Assembly: GCF_900128905.1 (NCBI RefSeq)
Contig: NZ_FQTV01000011.1
Location: forward strand, 1 to 64,000
DNA: 64,000 nucleotides
DNA from: Bacteroides luti
GTDB taxonomy: Bacteria > Bacteroidota > Bacteroidia > Bacteroidales > Bacteroidaceae
Direction of reading: 5' to 3'
Shown here: positions 54,963-62,054 of the stretch, piece by piece
How positions within the stretch are numbered: the stretch's first letter is position 1
Layout: the number at the start of each line of letters is the position of its first letter
Notes under the pieces: model-generated
What the model was told of the DNA's origin: nothing
Seen by the model: the letters and a program-made list of their open reading frames with translations, nothing else
Databases searched by the model: none
Position numbers and translations under genes: made by a program

Positions 54963-57098
54963 TTACTTATCTTCTTTCTTTGGTGGACGTGGCATTAAAG
55001 CTTTCTTAGAAAGTTTGAACTTACCAGTCTTAGAATCAACATCGATTAACTTAACCTCAATTTCGTCACCTTCTTTGATTCCAGCTTCTTCAACTGTTTC
55101 AAGGCGTTTCCAGTCAATTTCAGAGATGTGAAGTAATCCGTCTTTTCCTGGAAGGAATTCTACGAATGCACCATAAGGCATAACTGAGCGTACTTTGCCT
55201 TTATAAACTTCACCAACTTCAGGTACTGCAACAATACCCTTGATTAAGCGCATTGCATTATCAATAGCAGCTTTATTTGTTCCTGAAACTTCAATTTTAC
55301 CAACACCTTCAATCTCTTCGATAGTGATAGTTGCGCCAGTTTCTTCCTGCATTCCTTGAATGATTTTTCCACCAGGGCCGATAATTGCACCAATGAATTC
55401 TTTAGGAATAATCAATGTTTCAATACGTGGAGCATGGTCTTTCAAGTCAGCACGAGGCTCTTGAATTGTTTCCATCATCTTACCAAGAATGTGCATACGA
55501 CCTTCTTTAGCTTGACTCAGTGCTTGTTCCAGAATATCAAAAGAAAGTCCGTCTACCTTGATATCCATCTGAGTAGCAGTAATACCGTCTTTTGTTCCTG
55601 TAACCTTGAAGTCCATATCGCCTAAGTGGTCTTCATCACCCAGGATATCAGATAATACAGCAAATTTATCTTCGCCTGCATTCTTGATTAATCCCATTGC
55701 GATACCAGAAACTGGTTTCTTAATCTTCACACCAGCATCCATAAGAGCTAATGTTCCGGCACATACAGTAGCCATTGAAGAAGAACCGTTTGATTCAAGA
55801 ATCTCAGATACTACACGAACTACATAAGGATAGTTATCTGGGATTATATTTTTTAAAGCCATGTGAGCAAGGTTTCCGTGTCCGATTTCGCGACGGCCTG
55901 TGCCTCGTTGAGCTTTTGCTTCACCTGTACTGAATGGAGGGAAATTATAGTGTAACAAGAAACGTTCTTTTCCTTTTGCCAATACATTATCAATGATTTT
56001 CTCATCCATCTTGGTACCTAAAGTAACAGAAGTCAGAGATTGAGTTTCACCACGGGTAAAGATCGCAGATCCGTGAGGTCCTGGTAAGTAACCTACTTCA
56101 CTCCAGATTGGGCGAATTTCGGTAGTCTTTCTTCCGTCAAGACGTTTGCCTTCATCAAGAATGCAACGACGCATAGCTTCTTTTTCTACATCGTGATAAT
56201 ATTTGTCGATCAAAGCTCCCTTTTCAGCTAATTCCTCTTCAGATAACTGAGCTTTGAATTCATCGCGGATAGCATTGAACGCATCTTCACGTTCGTGCTT
56301 GTTTCTGTTTCCTGATGCTGCTATTGCGTATGATTTATCATAGCATGCTTCATGAACAGCTTTGCGAAGTTCGTCATCGTTTACTTCGTGGCAATATTCG
56401 CGTTTAACAGTTGAACCTACAGCTTCAGCTAGTTCTATTTGAGCCTTGCAATGTACTTTGATTGCTTCGTGAGCAACTTTCATTGCTTCCAATAGTTCAG
56501 CTTCTGAAGCTTCTTTCATTTCACCTTCAACCATCATGATGTTATCATAAGTTGCAGCAACTATGATATCCATGTCAGCTTTTTCAAGTTCAGTGAAAGT
56601 TTGGTTAATAACAAACTTACCGTCAATACGTGCAACACGTACTTCAGAAATTGGTCCGTTGAAAGGTATGTCTGAAACAGCTAATGCTGCAGAAGCAGCA
56701 AGTCCTGCCAAAGCATCGGGCATATCTTCACCATCTGCAGAGAAAAGGATAATGTTTACATATACTTCTGCATGGTAGTTGTCTGGGAATAATGGGCGTA
56801 GAGCACGGTCTACAAGACGACAGGTAAGGATTTCATAATCAGAAGCTCTACCTTCTCTTTTTGTGAAACCACCAGGGAAACGACCGAATGCGGCGTATTT
56901 TTCTTTGTACTCTACCTGTAAGGGCATGAAATCTGTTCCGGGAACTGCATCTTTAGCGGCACAAACAGTAGCTAGCAACATGGTGTTTCCCATGCGAAGC
57001 ATTACAGAACCGTCTGCCTGTTTTGCCAATTTTCCCGTCTCGAGTGTGATGGTTCTTCCATCTCCTAGCTCGATTGTTTTAACAATTGGGTTGATCAT
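54963..57098 (-). CDS. pnp: Polyribonucleotide nucleotidyltransferase
   Basis: 3'-5' phosphorolytic exoribonuclease and degradosome component. 711 residues: two RNase PH domains ([13 protein letters not shown] near 72; THGETQSL-like [15 protein letters not shown] near 352; [20 protein letters not shown] near 392; [19 protein letters not shown] near 482), KH domain ([16 protein letters not shown] near 569) and S1 domain ([33 protein letters not shown] near 631). All domains complete. Confidence 0.97.
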   Translation of the reverse strand: MINPIVKTIELGDGRTITLETGKLAKQADGSVMLRMGNTMLLATVCAAKDAVPGTDFMPLQVEYKEKYAAFGRFPGGFTKREGRASDYEILTCRLVDRALRPLFPDNYHAEVYVNIILFSADGEDMPDALAGLAASAALAVSDIPFNGPISEVRVARIDGKFVINQTFTELEKADMDIIVAATYDNIMMVEGEMKEASEAELLEAMKVAHEAIKVHCKAQIELAEAVGSTVKREYCHEVNDDELRKAVHEACYDKSYAIAASGNRNKHEREDAFNAIRDEFKAQLSEEELAEKGALIDKYYHDVEKEAMRRCILDEGKRLDGRKTTEIRPIWSEVGYLPGPHGSAIFTRGETQSLTSVTLGTKMDEKIIDNVLAKGKERFLLHYNFPPFSTGEAKAQRGTGRREIGHGNLAHMALKNIIPDNYPYVVRVVSEILESNGSSSMATVCAGTLALMDAGVKIKKPVSGIAMGLIKNAGEDKFAVLSDILGDEDHLGDMDFKVTGTKDGITATQMDIKVDGLSFDILEQALSQAKEGRMHILGKMMETIQEPRADLKDHAPRIETLIIPKEFIGAIIGPGGKIIQGMQEETGATITIEEIEGVGKIEVSGTNKAAIDNAMRLIKGIVAVPEVGEVYKGKVRSVMPYGAFVEFLPGKDGLLHISEIDWKRLETVEEAGIKEGDEIEVKLIDVDSKTGKFKLSKKALMPRPPKKEDK

Positions 57099-57137
57099 AA
57101 AAATTGTTTTATCTATTTCTTTCTTTCAAAATTATGG

Positions 57138-57145
57138 CAAAGATA
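57138..57145 (-). promoter_or_regulatory. -7 promoter element for pnp
   Basis: TATCTTTG on the minus strand, 40 bp before the pnp start. Confidence 0.6.
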
Positions 57146-57240
57146 TATATTTCTTATTTCTAAGACAGTGTAAATGAGTGAAAAAGTTACTGTAAAATCG
57201 TTTTTTTTCGTTTTTTAAAGAGAAGTAGATAAGTAAATGC

Positions 57241-57270
57241 TTTGTCTAAACGTGAAAAAGGCTATATTTG
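57241..57270 (+). promoter_or_regulatory. Promoter for the DUF4369 lipoprotein
   Basis: TTTG at 57241-57244 and TATATTTG at 57263-57270, spacer 18 bp, near-ideal for Bacteroidota. Confidence 0.7.
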
Positions 57271-57316
57271 CAACTCATTAATGACAAATTAACCGTTCGA
57301 ATTATAGAATTATATC

Positions 57317-58468
57317 ATGAAAAAAATTAGTTTATTCATATTTGGAGCTTTCGTTTTAGCATCTTGTAACAAGGAGCCCAAATTCAATATCAAAGGAACC
57401 GTATCTGATGCCGAAGGAAAAATGTTGTATCTTGAAGCTTCTGGCATTGAAGGAGTTGAAGCGCTTGATTCTGTTAAATTGAAAAGTGATGGGGAGTTTA
57501 GTTTTAAACAGGTGCGCCCGGAATCTCCAGAATTTTATAGATTGAGAATTGATGAGAAGGTGATCAATTTTTCTGTTGACAGCACTGAAAATCTTGATCT
57601 TAAAGCTAAATATGGTGATTTTTCAACTGGCTACACTATTACTGGCTCAGAGAATTGTGCAAAAATAAAAGAGCTTACATTAATGCAGATTGATCTTCAA
57701 AACAAGATTGATGGATTGGTTAAAGATGCTCAACGAAATAAGATTACAAATGATGTCTTTCAGGATAGCGTTTCTGATATGATAAGCAAATATAAAGATA
57801 AGGTGAAAACTAAATATATTTTTGCTGCTCCTAATATGACGTATGCTTATTTTGCCCTTTTTCAGAGAATAGGCGATTATTATGCTTTCGATCCTATGAA
57901 TAGCAAAGAAGATATTAGATGCTTTCAGGCTGTGGCTACAAGTTTAACCAATGCTTATCCAAATGCTGTAAGAACAAAAAATTTATATAATGTTGTTATC
58001 AAGGGTCTGAAGAATACCAGACCGGCGAAACAAAAAACACTGCAAATTCCAATAAATAAAATTTCAGAAGCAGGATTAATAGATATAGACTTGAAAGACG
58101 TTCAAGGCGTTTCTCGTAAATTGAGTCAGTTAAAGGGTAAGGTCGTGTTATTAGATTTTGTAGTTTATCAGAGTCAGGCTTCTGCCGAACATAATCTTAA
58201 CTTACGTGAGTTGTACAATAAATATGCATCCAAAGGTTTGCAGATATATCAGGTTTCTTTAGATGCCGACGAACATTATTGGAAAACTGTAACAGACAAA
58301 TTACCTTGGATCTGTGTTCGTGATGAAGATGGAGCAGAATCAAGATATATTCCATTGTATAATATAAAGAACGTGCCAACTCTATTCTTGATTAATAAGA
58401 ATAACGAGCTTAATTCACGTTTTGAAAGTCTTAAAAATATAGAATCTGGATTGCAAAAACTTCTTTAA
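57317..58468 (+). CDS. DUF4369/thioredoxin-like lipoprotein with SQAS in place of CxxC
   Basis: 383 residues. The lipobox LASC places the lipid on Cys 17. DUF4369 (about 22-110), helical linker, then a TlpA-like domain from about 255. The active site reads DFVVYQSQASAEH at 280-292: both cysteines of the usual WCxxC are Ser (286, 289) and the Trp is lost. The cis-Pro turn VPTLFLI remains. Redox catalysis is therefore unlikely. The same change is found in the lipoprotein at 19298-20422. Confidence 0.85.
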   Translation: MKKISLFIFGAFVLASCNKEPKFNIKGTVSDAEGKMLYLEASGIEGVEALDSVKLKSDGEFSFKQVRPESPEFYRLRIDEKVINFSVDSTENLDLKAKYGDFSTGYTITGSENCAKIKELTLMQIDLQNKIDGLVKDAQRNKITNDVFQDSVSDMISKYKDKVKTKYIFAAPNMTYAYFALFQRIGDYYAFDPMNSKEDIRCFQAVATSLTNAYPNAVRTKNLYNVVIKGLKNTRPAKQKTLQIPINKISEAGLIDIDLKDVQGVSRKLSQLKGKVVLLDFVVYQSQASAEHNLNLRELYNKYASKGLQIYQVSLDADEHYWKTVTDKLPWICVRDEDGAESRYIPLYNIKNVPTLFLINKNNELNSRFESLKNIESGLQKLL

Positions 58469-58523
58469 TTTGCTAATATATAGGACTTTTATGTAAAACA
58501 TGTTACAAAGCATACCAATTTGC

Positions 58524-58554
58524 TTGACATGTGTTATTTAAAATCTTATCTTTG
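58524..58554 (+). promoter_or_regulatory. Promoter of greA with short leader
   Basis: TTGACA at 58524-58529 and TATCTTTG at 58547-58554 with a 17-bp gap. Transcription should start near 58561, about 120 bp before greA and just ahead of a terminator-like hairpin. Confidence 0.65.
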
Positions 58555-58578
58555 CAAAGTATTCAAATAGAAAGAGGG

Positions 58579-58609
58579 TTCCGACATATCTATGTTGGAA
58601 TTCTTTTTT
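58579..58609 (+). terminator. Terminator-like hairpin in the greA leader
   Basis: TTCCGACATA (58579-58588) pairs with TATGTTGGAA (58591-58600), one G:T, followed at once by TTCTTTTTT. It lies about 20-50 nt after the predicted greA start point, so it would end most transcripts as a short RNA of about 50 nt. It could instead serve the upstream lipoprotein gene, 110 bp away, but the promoter lies between them. Confidence 0.7.
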
Positions 58610-58680
58610 GTTTATATGACCGTTAAATTGCTTATTGCTTAAAAAGAATATTATTAATTAATTAAAATAGGAGGATCAAT

Positions 58681-59145
58681 ATGGCTTATATGTCAGAAGA
58701 AGGCTACAAGAAATTAGTTGAGGAACTGAGAATTCTCGAAACTGTAAATCGTCCTGAGATTTCAAGACAGATTGCTGAAGCAAGAGATAAAGGTGACTTG
58801 TCTGAAAACGCAGAATATGATGCGGCAAAAGAAGCACAGGGTATGCTTGAAATGAAAATTAGTCAGTTGAAGAATATTGTTGGCAACGCTAAAATTATCG
58901 ATGAGTCTAAATTGAAAACAGATTCTGTTCAGATTCTGAATAAGGTAGAACTTAAGAATGTAAAGAACGGAATGAAGATGGTGTATACTATTGTTTCTGA
59001 AAGTGAAGCTAATCTGAAAGAAGGCAAGTTGTCTGTTAAAACTCCGATAGCTAAAGGACTTCTTGGAAAGAAAGTTGGAGATATAGCAGAAATAACAGTT
59101 CCACAAGGAAAGATATCTCTTGAAGTGGTGAATATTTCTCTATAA
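58681..59145 (+). CDS. greA: Transcription elongation factor GreA
   Basis: Rescues backtracked RNA polymerase by stimulating transcript cleavage. 154 residues. The N-terminal coiled coil carries the tip residues ARDKGDLSENAEYDAAKEAQ near 32-50, and the C-terminal FKBP-like domain ends with GKKVGDIAEITVPQG. A good GGAGG-like ribosome site precedes the ATG. 14 bp before the HIT gene, so cotranscribed. Confidence 0.96.
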   Translation: MAYMSEEGYKKLVEELRILETVNRPEISRQIAEARDKGDLSENAEYDAAKEAQGMLEMKISQLKNIVGNAKIIDESKLKTDSVQILNKVELKNVKNGMKMVYTIVSESEANLKEGKLSVKTPIAKGLLGKKVGDIAEITVPQGKISLEVVNISL

Positions 59146-59159
59146 AATTCAATAGAACA

Positions 59160-59573
59160 ATGGCGACAATATTTAGTAAAATTGCAGCAGGTGAGATACC
59201 AAGCTATAAAATAGCTGAAAACGATAAATTCTATGCTTTCCTGGATATTAATCCTTTGGTTAAGGGACATACATTAGTTATTCCTAGACGTGAAGTGGAT
59301 TATATTTTCGATATGGAAGATGAAGAATTGGCAGATATGCATCTTTTTGCAAAAAGCGTAGCTAAGGCTATTGAGAAAGCTATTCCTTGTAAAAGAGTTG
59401 GTGTTGCTGTTATGGGGCTGGAGGTTCCTCACGCTCATATTCATCTTATTCCAATTAATAAGGAATCAGATATGATTATCTCAAATCCTAAACAAAAACT
59501 GTCTGACGAAGAATTCGTTGGGATAGCTTCTGCTATTAAAGCAGCTTGGGAGAAAAATAAGGTCGATTTATAA
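59160..59573 (+). CDS. HIT-family nucleotide hydrolase
   Basis: 137 residues. IFSKIAAGEIPSYKIAEND at the N-terminus, LVIPRREVDYIFDM, and the catalytic triad HAHIHLIP near 99 (HxHxH) identify a Hint/PKCI-like protein. Acts on AMP-conjugates; the physiological substrate is unknown. Ends at the shared bidirectional terminator. Confidence 0.93.
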   Translation: MATIFSKIAAGEIPSYKIAENDKFYAFLDINPLVKGHTLVIPRREVDYIFDMEDEELADMHLFAKSVAKAIEKAIPCKRVGVAVMGLEVPHAHIHLIPINKESDMIISNPKQKLSDEEFVGIASAIKAAWEKNKVDL

Positions 59574-59615
59574 AAAAAGAATGCGCATGATTATAATCAC
59601 GCGCATTCTTTTTTT
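59572..59615. terminator. Bidirectional terminator between HIT and manC
   Basis: AAAAAAAGAATGCGC (59572-59586) pairs with GCGCATTCTTTTTTT (59601-59615), and the loop itself contains the palindrome TGATTATAATCA. Flanked by A and T runs for use in both directions. Confidence 0.9.
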
Positions 59616-59627
59616 ATAGTTGATCTA

Positions 59628-60710
59628 TTAAATATAATCTTCGCCCATCTTTATTTGGGCATCGTTTACAAACTTACGTATAGCATGTTCTTCATCTTTC
59701 TTGCAGATTAACAAAACGTTATCTGATTCTGCAATTAAATAATCTTCCATATTCTGAAGCACTGCCAATTTTCCCTCTGGTAATACAACAATGTTATTTT
59801 TACAGTTATACATTAATGTCTCACATTTCAGAGAAACATTATTGTTCTCGTCTTTTGAAGATAAGTCATAAAGCGATCCCCATGTTCCAAGATCTGACCA
59901 ACCAAAATCACCCATTAAAACATACACATTGTCTGCTTTTTCCATTATTCCAAAGTCTATTGAAATGTTTGGGCATGCCGGGAAATTTTCATCGATGAAT
60001 GCTTTCTCATTTTCGGTTGCATAAATGTTATCGCCGACTGATAGTTTGGCTACTAATTCGGGTAATAGTTCATTGAATGCTTTTAATATAGAATTTACAT
60101 TCCAGATAAATAGTCCCGAGTTCCAGTAGAATTCACCGCTTTCCAAAAAAACCTTAGCAAGCTCTAATTCAGGCTTTTCTGTAAATGTTTTTACTTTATA
60201 AAAATCACCGTCTTTTTGCTCGTCAACCTGGATGTAACCATAACCAGTTTCTGGTCTGTTAGGTTTAATACCCAATGTAAGCAGGTTGTTAGAGCTTGCT
60301 GCGAATTTCAAGCCTTTTTCTATAGCTTCCAGGAATTCACCTTCTTTTAAAATCAGGTGGTCGGATGGAGCTACTATTATATTTGCATTTGGATTAATTG
60401 CCTGAATATGATATGATGCCCATGCAATGCAAGGTGCTGTATTTCTGCGAGTTGGTTCTAATAAGATCTGATCTTGTGATAACTGTGGTAGTTGTTCTTT
60501 AACCAACGAAGAGTATAAATCATTGGTTACAATAAATATGTTTTCTGCAGGTATAATTTTGCTGAAACGATCATAAGTTTGTTGAAGTAGAGAACGTCCT
60601 GTTCCAAAAAAATCAAGAAATTGTTTGGGGAGACTTTTACGACTGAAAGGCCAGAAACGACTTCCTATACCTCCACCCATGATTACACAATAATTATTGC
60701 TGTTTGTCAT
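59628..60710 (-). CDS. manC: Mannose-1-phosphate guanylyltransferase
   Basis: Makes GDP-mannose for surface glycans. 360 residues, catalytic domain only (no fused isomerase). The nucleotide-binding signature MGGGIGSRFWPFSRKSLPKQF is near 11, IVAPSDHL near 112, TGYGYIQ near 161, and FTEKPE, NSGLFIW and GDFGWSDLGTW follow. Monocistronic and convergent to greA-HIT. Confidence 0.93.
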   Translation of the reverse strand: MTNSNNYCVIMGGGIGSRFWPFSRKSLPKQFLDFFGTGRSLLQQTYDRFSKIIPAENIFIVTNDLYSSLVKEQLPQLSQDQILLEPTRRNTAPCIAWASYHIQAINPNANIIVAPSDHLILKEGEFLEAIEKGLKFAASSNNLLTLGIKPNRPETGYGYIQVDEQKDGDFYKVKTFTEKPELELAKVFLESGEFYWNSGLFIWNVNSILKAFNELLPELVAKLSVGDNIYATENEKAFIDENFPACPNISIDFGIMEKADNVYVLMGDFGWSDLGTWGSLYDLSSKDENNNVSLKCETLMYNCKNNIVVLPEGKLAVLQNMEDYLIAESDNVLLICKKDEEHAIRKFVNDAQIKMGEDYI

Positions 60711-60815
60711 GATAATAGCTATTTTAAAAGTTTCCGCTAAGGTACTATTAATTTTATAAAAAGCGTGTTCATCTTAACCTATTTCTCTTTTTTTCATCTT
60801 TTTTTAGTTCAACTA

Positions 60816-60845
60816 TTGCAAATATAGAAAAAAGCTGTATCTTTG
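60816..60845 (+). promoter_or_regulatory. Promoter of tRNA-Leu(CAA)
   Basis: TTG at 60816-60818 and TATCTTTG at 60838-60845 with a 19-bp gap, 12 bp before the tRNA. Confidence 0.7.
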
Positions 60846-60857
60846 CACTCGCAATTC

Positions 60858-60941
60858 GCCCAGATGGCGGAATTGGTAGACGCGCTGGTCTCAAACACCA
60901 GTGGATTCACTTCCATGCCGGTTCGATCCCGGCTCTGGGTA
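60858..60941 (+). tRNA. tRNA-Leu (CAA)
   Basis: 84-nt class II tRNA. Acceptor GCCCAGA at 60858-60864 pairs with TCTGGGT at 60934-60940. The anticodon CAA is at 60892-60894 in the loop CTCAAAC. Long variable arm and T arm GGTTCGATCCC present. Confidence 0.97.
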
Positions 60942-60943
60942 CT

Positions 60944-60984
60944 AAGAAGCCTCTTAATCATTAGATTGAGAGGCTTCTTCTTTT
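60944..60984 (+). terminator. Terminator of tRNA-Leu
   Basis: AAGAAGCCTCTTAAT pairs with ATTGAGAGGCTTCTT (one G:T), followed by CTTTT, directly after the tRNA. Confidence 0.9.
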
Positions 60985-61036
60985 AAAAGTCACACTACAA
61001 TTGCACCATTTTTAATATAATAATCTATTTTATTGC

Positions 61037-61372
61037 CTAAGACAGAAGATTTTCTTTAGCATTTGGAGAGTGTTGAAAAACAGGGCCAACGATCTGACAA
61101 TTATCCAATTCTTTGCAGTCACCGCATGTGTTAAATCCTTTTTCATGTACACATTTACGGATTTCGCAATATTCGCTGCAATATGCAAACTTTGCTCCGT
61201 CTACACGACAGCCCATGCAATTTATGGTTGCTGCTGTAATTTGCGGTGCATTGTTCATGGAACTCCATTTCTGGGCAGTTTTTTCTCTTAACTCATTGTC
61301 ATTTTGGACTGTGGCTATGCGGGCGTCGCAATTTTCGCAATCTAATCCGCAACATGCAATCAATTGTTTCAT
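61037..61372 (-). CDS. DUF3795-family cysteine-rich protein
   Basis: 111 residues. Conserved CCGLDCENCDA at the N-terminus, CMGCRVDGAKFAYCSEYCEIRKC in the middle and FNTCGDCKELDNC near 81 match DUF3795, a family with many conserved cysteines and probable metal binding. Function unassigned. A TAATTTTG element lies 73 bp upstream. Confidence 0.85.
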   Translation of the reverse strand: MKQLIACCGLDCENCDARIATVQNDNELREKTAQKWSSMNNAPQITAATINCMGCRVDGAKFAYCSEYCEIRKCVHEKGFNTCGDCKELDNCQIVGPVFQHSPNAKENLLS

Positions 61373-61444
61373 CTTTTTTTAATTACAATTTTTATTATCA
61401 AAGTTTTAGTGAAAATTCATATCATGAGATAAGTCGCTAAATTG

Positions 61445-61452
61445 CAAAATTA
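61445..61452 (-). promoter_or_regulatory. -7 element for the DUF3795 gene
   Basis: TAATTTTG on the minus strand. The rest of 61373-61665 shows no other gene. Confidence 0.35.
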
Positions 61453-61665
61453 AATTTCAAAAATAATATTTTCTGAGAGATTTTTTTTCTTCAGAAAATT
61501 GTCACTTTTTTAAAATAGGAATATTAGGAAAATTTGTGAGCAATAATTTTCTTTAGATCATTTTTATTTGAAGTAAGATTGAATTCTGTTTTGTTACTAA
61601 TCTTTTCGTTTAACTTATTTAACTGCCATTGATCTCTGTTGGTATACTTTTTGCATCTTGATATA

Positions 61666-61691
61666 ACAATTTGTGAACTGTCACAAATTGT
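61666..61691 (+). promoter_or_regulatory. Perfect 11-bp inverted repeat upstream of a small gene
   Basis: ACAATTTGTGA (61666-61676) and TCACAAATTGT (61681-61691) with a four-base loop. A near-consensus TACTTTTTG lies at 61645-61653, so the hairpin should form at the 5' end of the transcript. It ends 35 bp before the start of the 37-codon gene. It lacks a T tail and is not a terminator. Confidence 0.7.
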
Positions 61692-61726
61692 CAGACATAT
61701 AAATTAACTTTTTAAATTTTAGAAAA

Positions 61727-61840
61727 ATGGGAGCTGCAGGAAACAAAAAGCCCAAAAAGGCAAAAGACAAGTTGAAAGTTAAATCTGAGTATCAATTGGA
61801 ACAGGCTACTGCTGTTGTTGGCGGCAAGCATAAAAAATAA
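61727..61840 (+). CDS. Very small basic protein (37 residues)
   Basis: A 37-codon gene, too short for ordinary gene calling. It begins MGAAGNKKPKKAKDKLKVKS and ends VVGGKHKK: 13 lysines, no hydrophobic segment. Support for expression comes from context: an upstream hairpin and promoter-like element, an A-rich leader before the ATG, and a terminator 25 bp after the stop. Probably nucleic-acid or ribosome associated because of charge, but that is inference. Confidence 0.7.
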   Translation: MGAAGNKKPKKAKDKLKVKSEYQLEQATAVVGGKHKK

Positions 61841-61865
61841 TTCAGTCCCTTTTCTTACCCAAATA

Positions 61866-61904
61866 GAGTCCATCGAAAAAACTTTTTTCAATGGGCTCTT
61901 TTAT
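61866..61904 (+). terminator. Terminator after the 37-codon gene
   Basis: GAGTCCAT and ATGGGCTC (61866-61873, 61891-61898) enclose a second inner stem GAAAAAA/TTTTTTC, followed by TTTTATTT. Confidence 0.8.
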
Positions 61905-61999
61905 TTCGCTCGGTTAGTTTTGTTAGCTATAATGCTAATAAACAACAAAAAAGACAATATTCCCATCAAAATACAGATACTTTTATGCTTTCTATTCTT

Positions 62000-62007
62000 T
62001 ATTTTTG
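62000..62007 (+). promoter_or_regulatory. -7 element for the esterase/GH105 gene
   Basis: TATTTTTG, 47 bp before the start. Confidence 0.5.
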
Positions 62008-62054
62008 TAAAGTCAATTGTTTTGCGAAAACTAGAACGACAGATAACATACATT

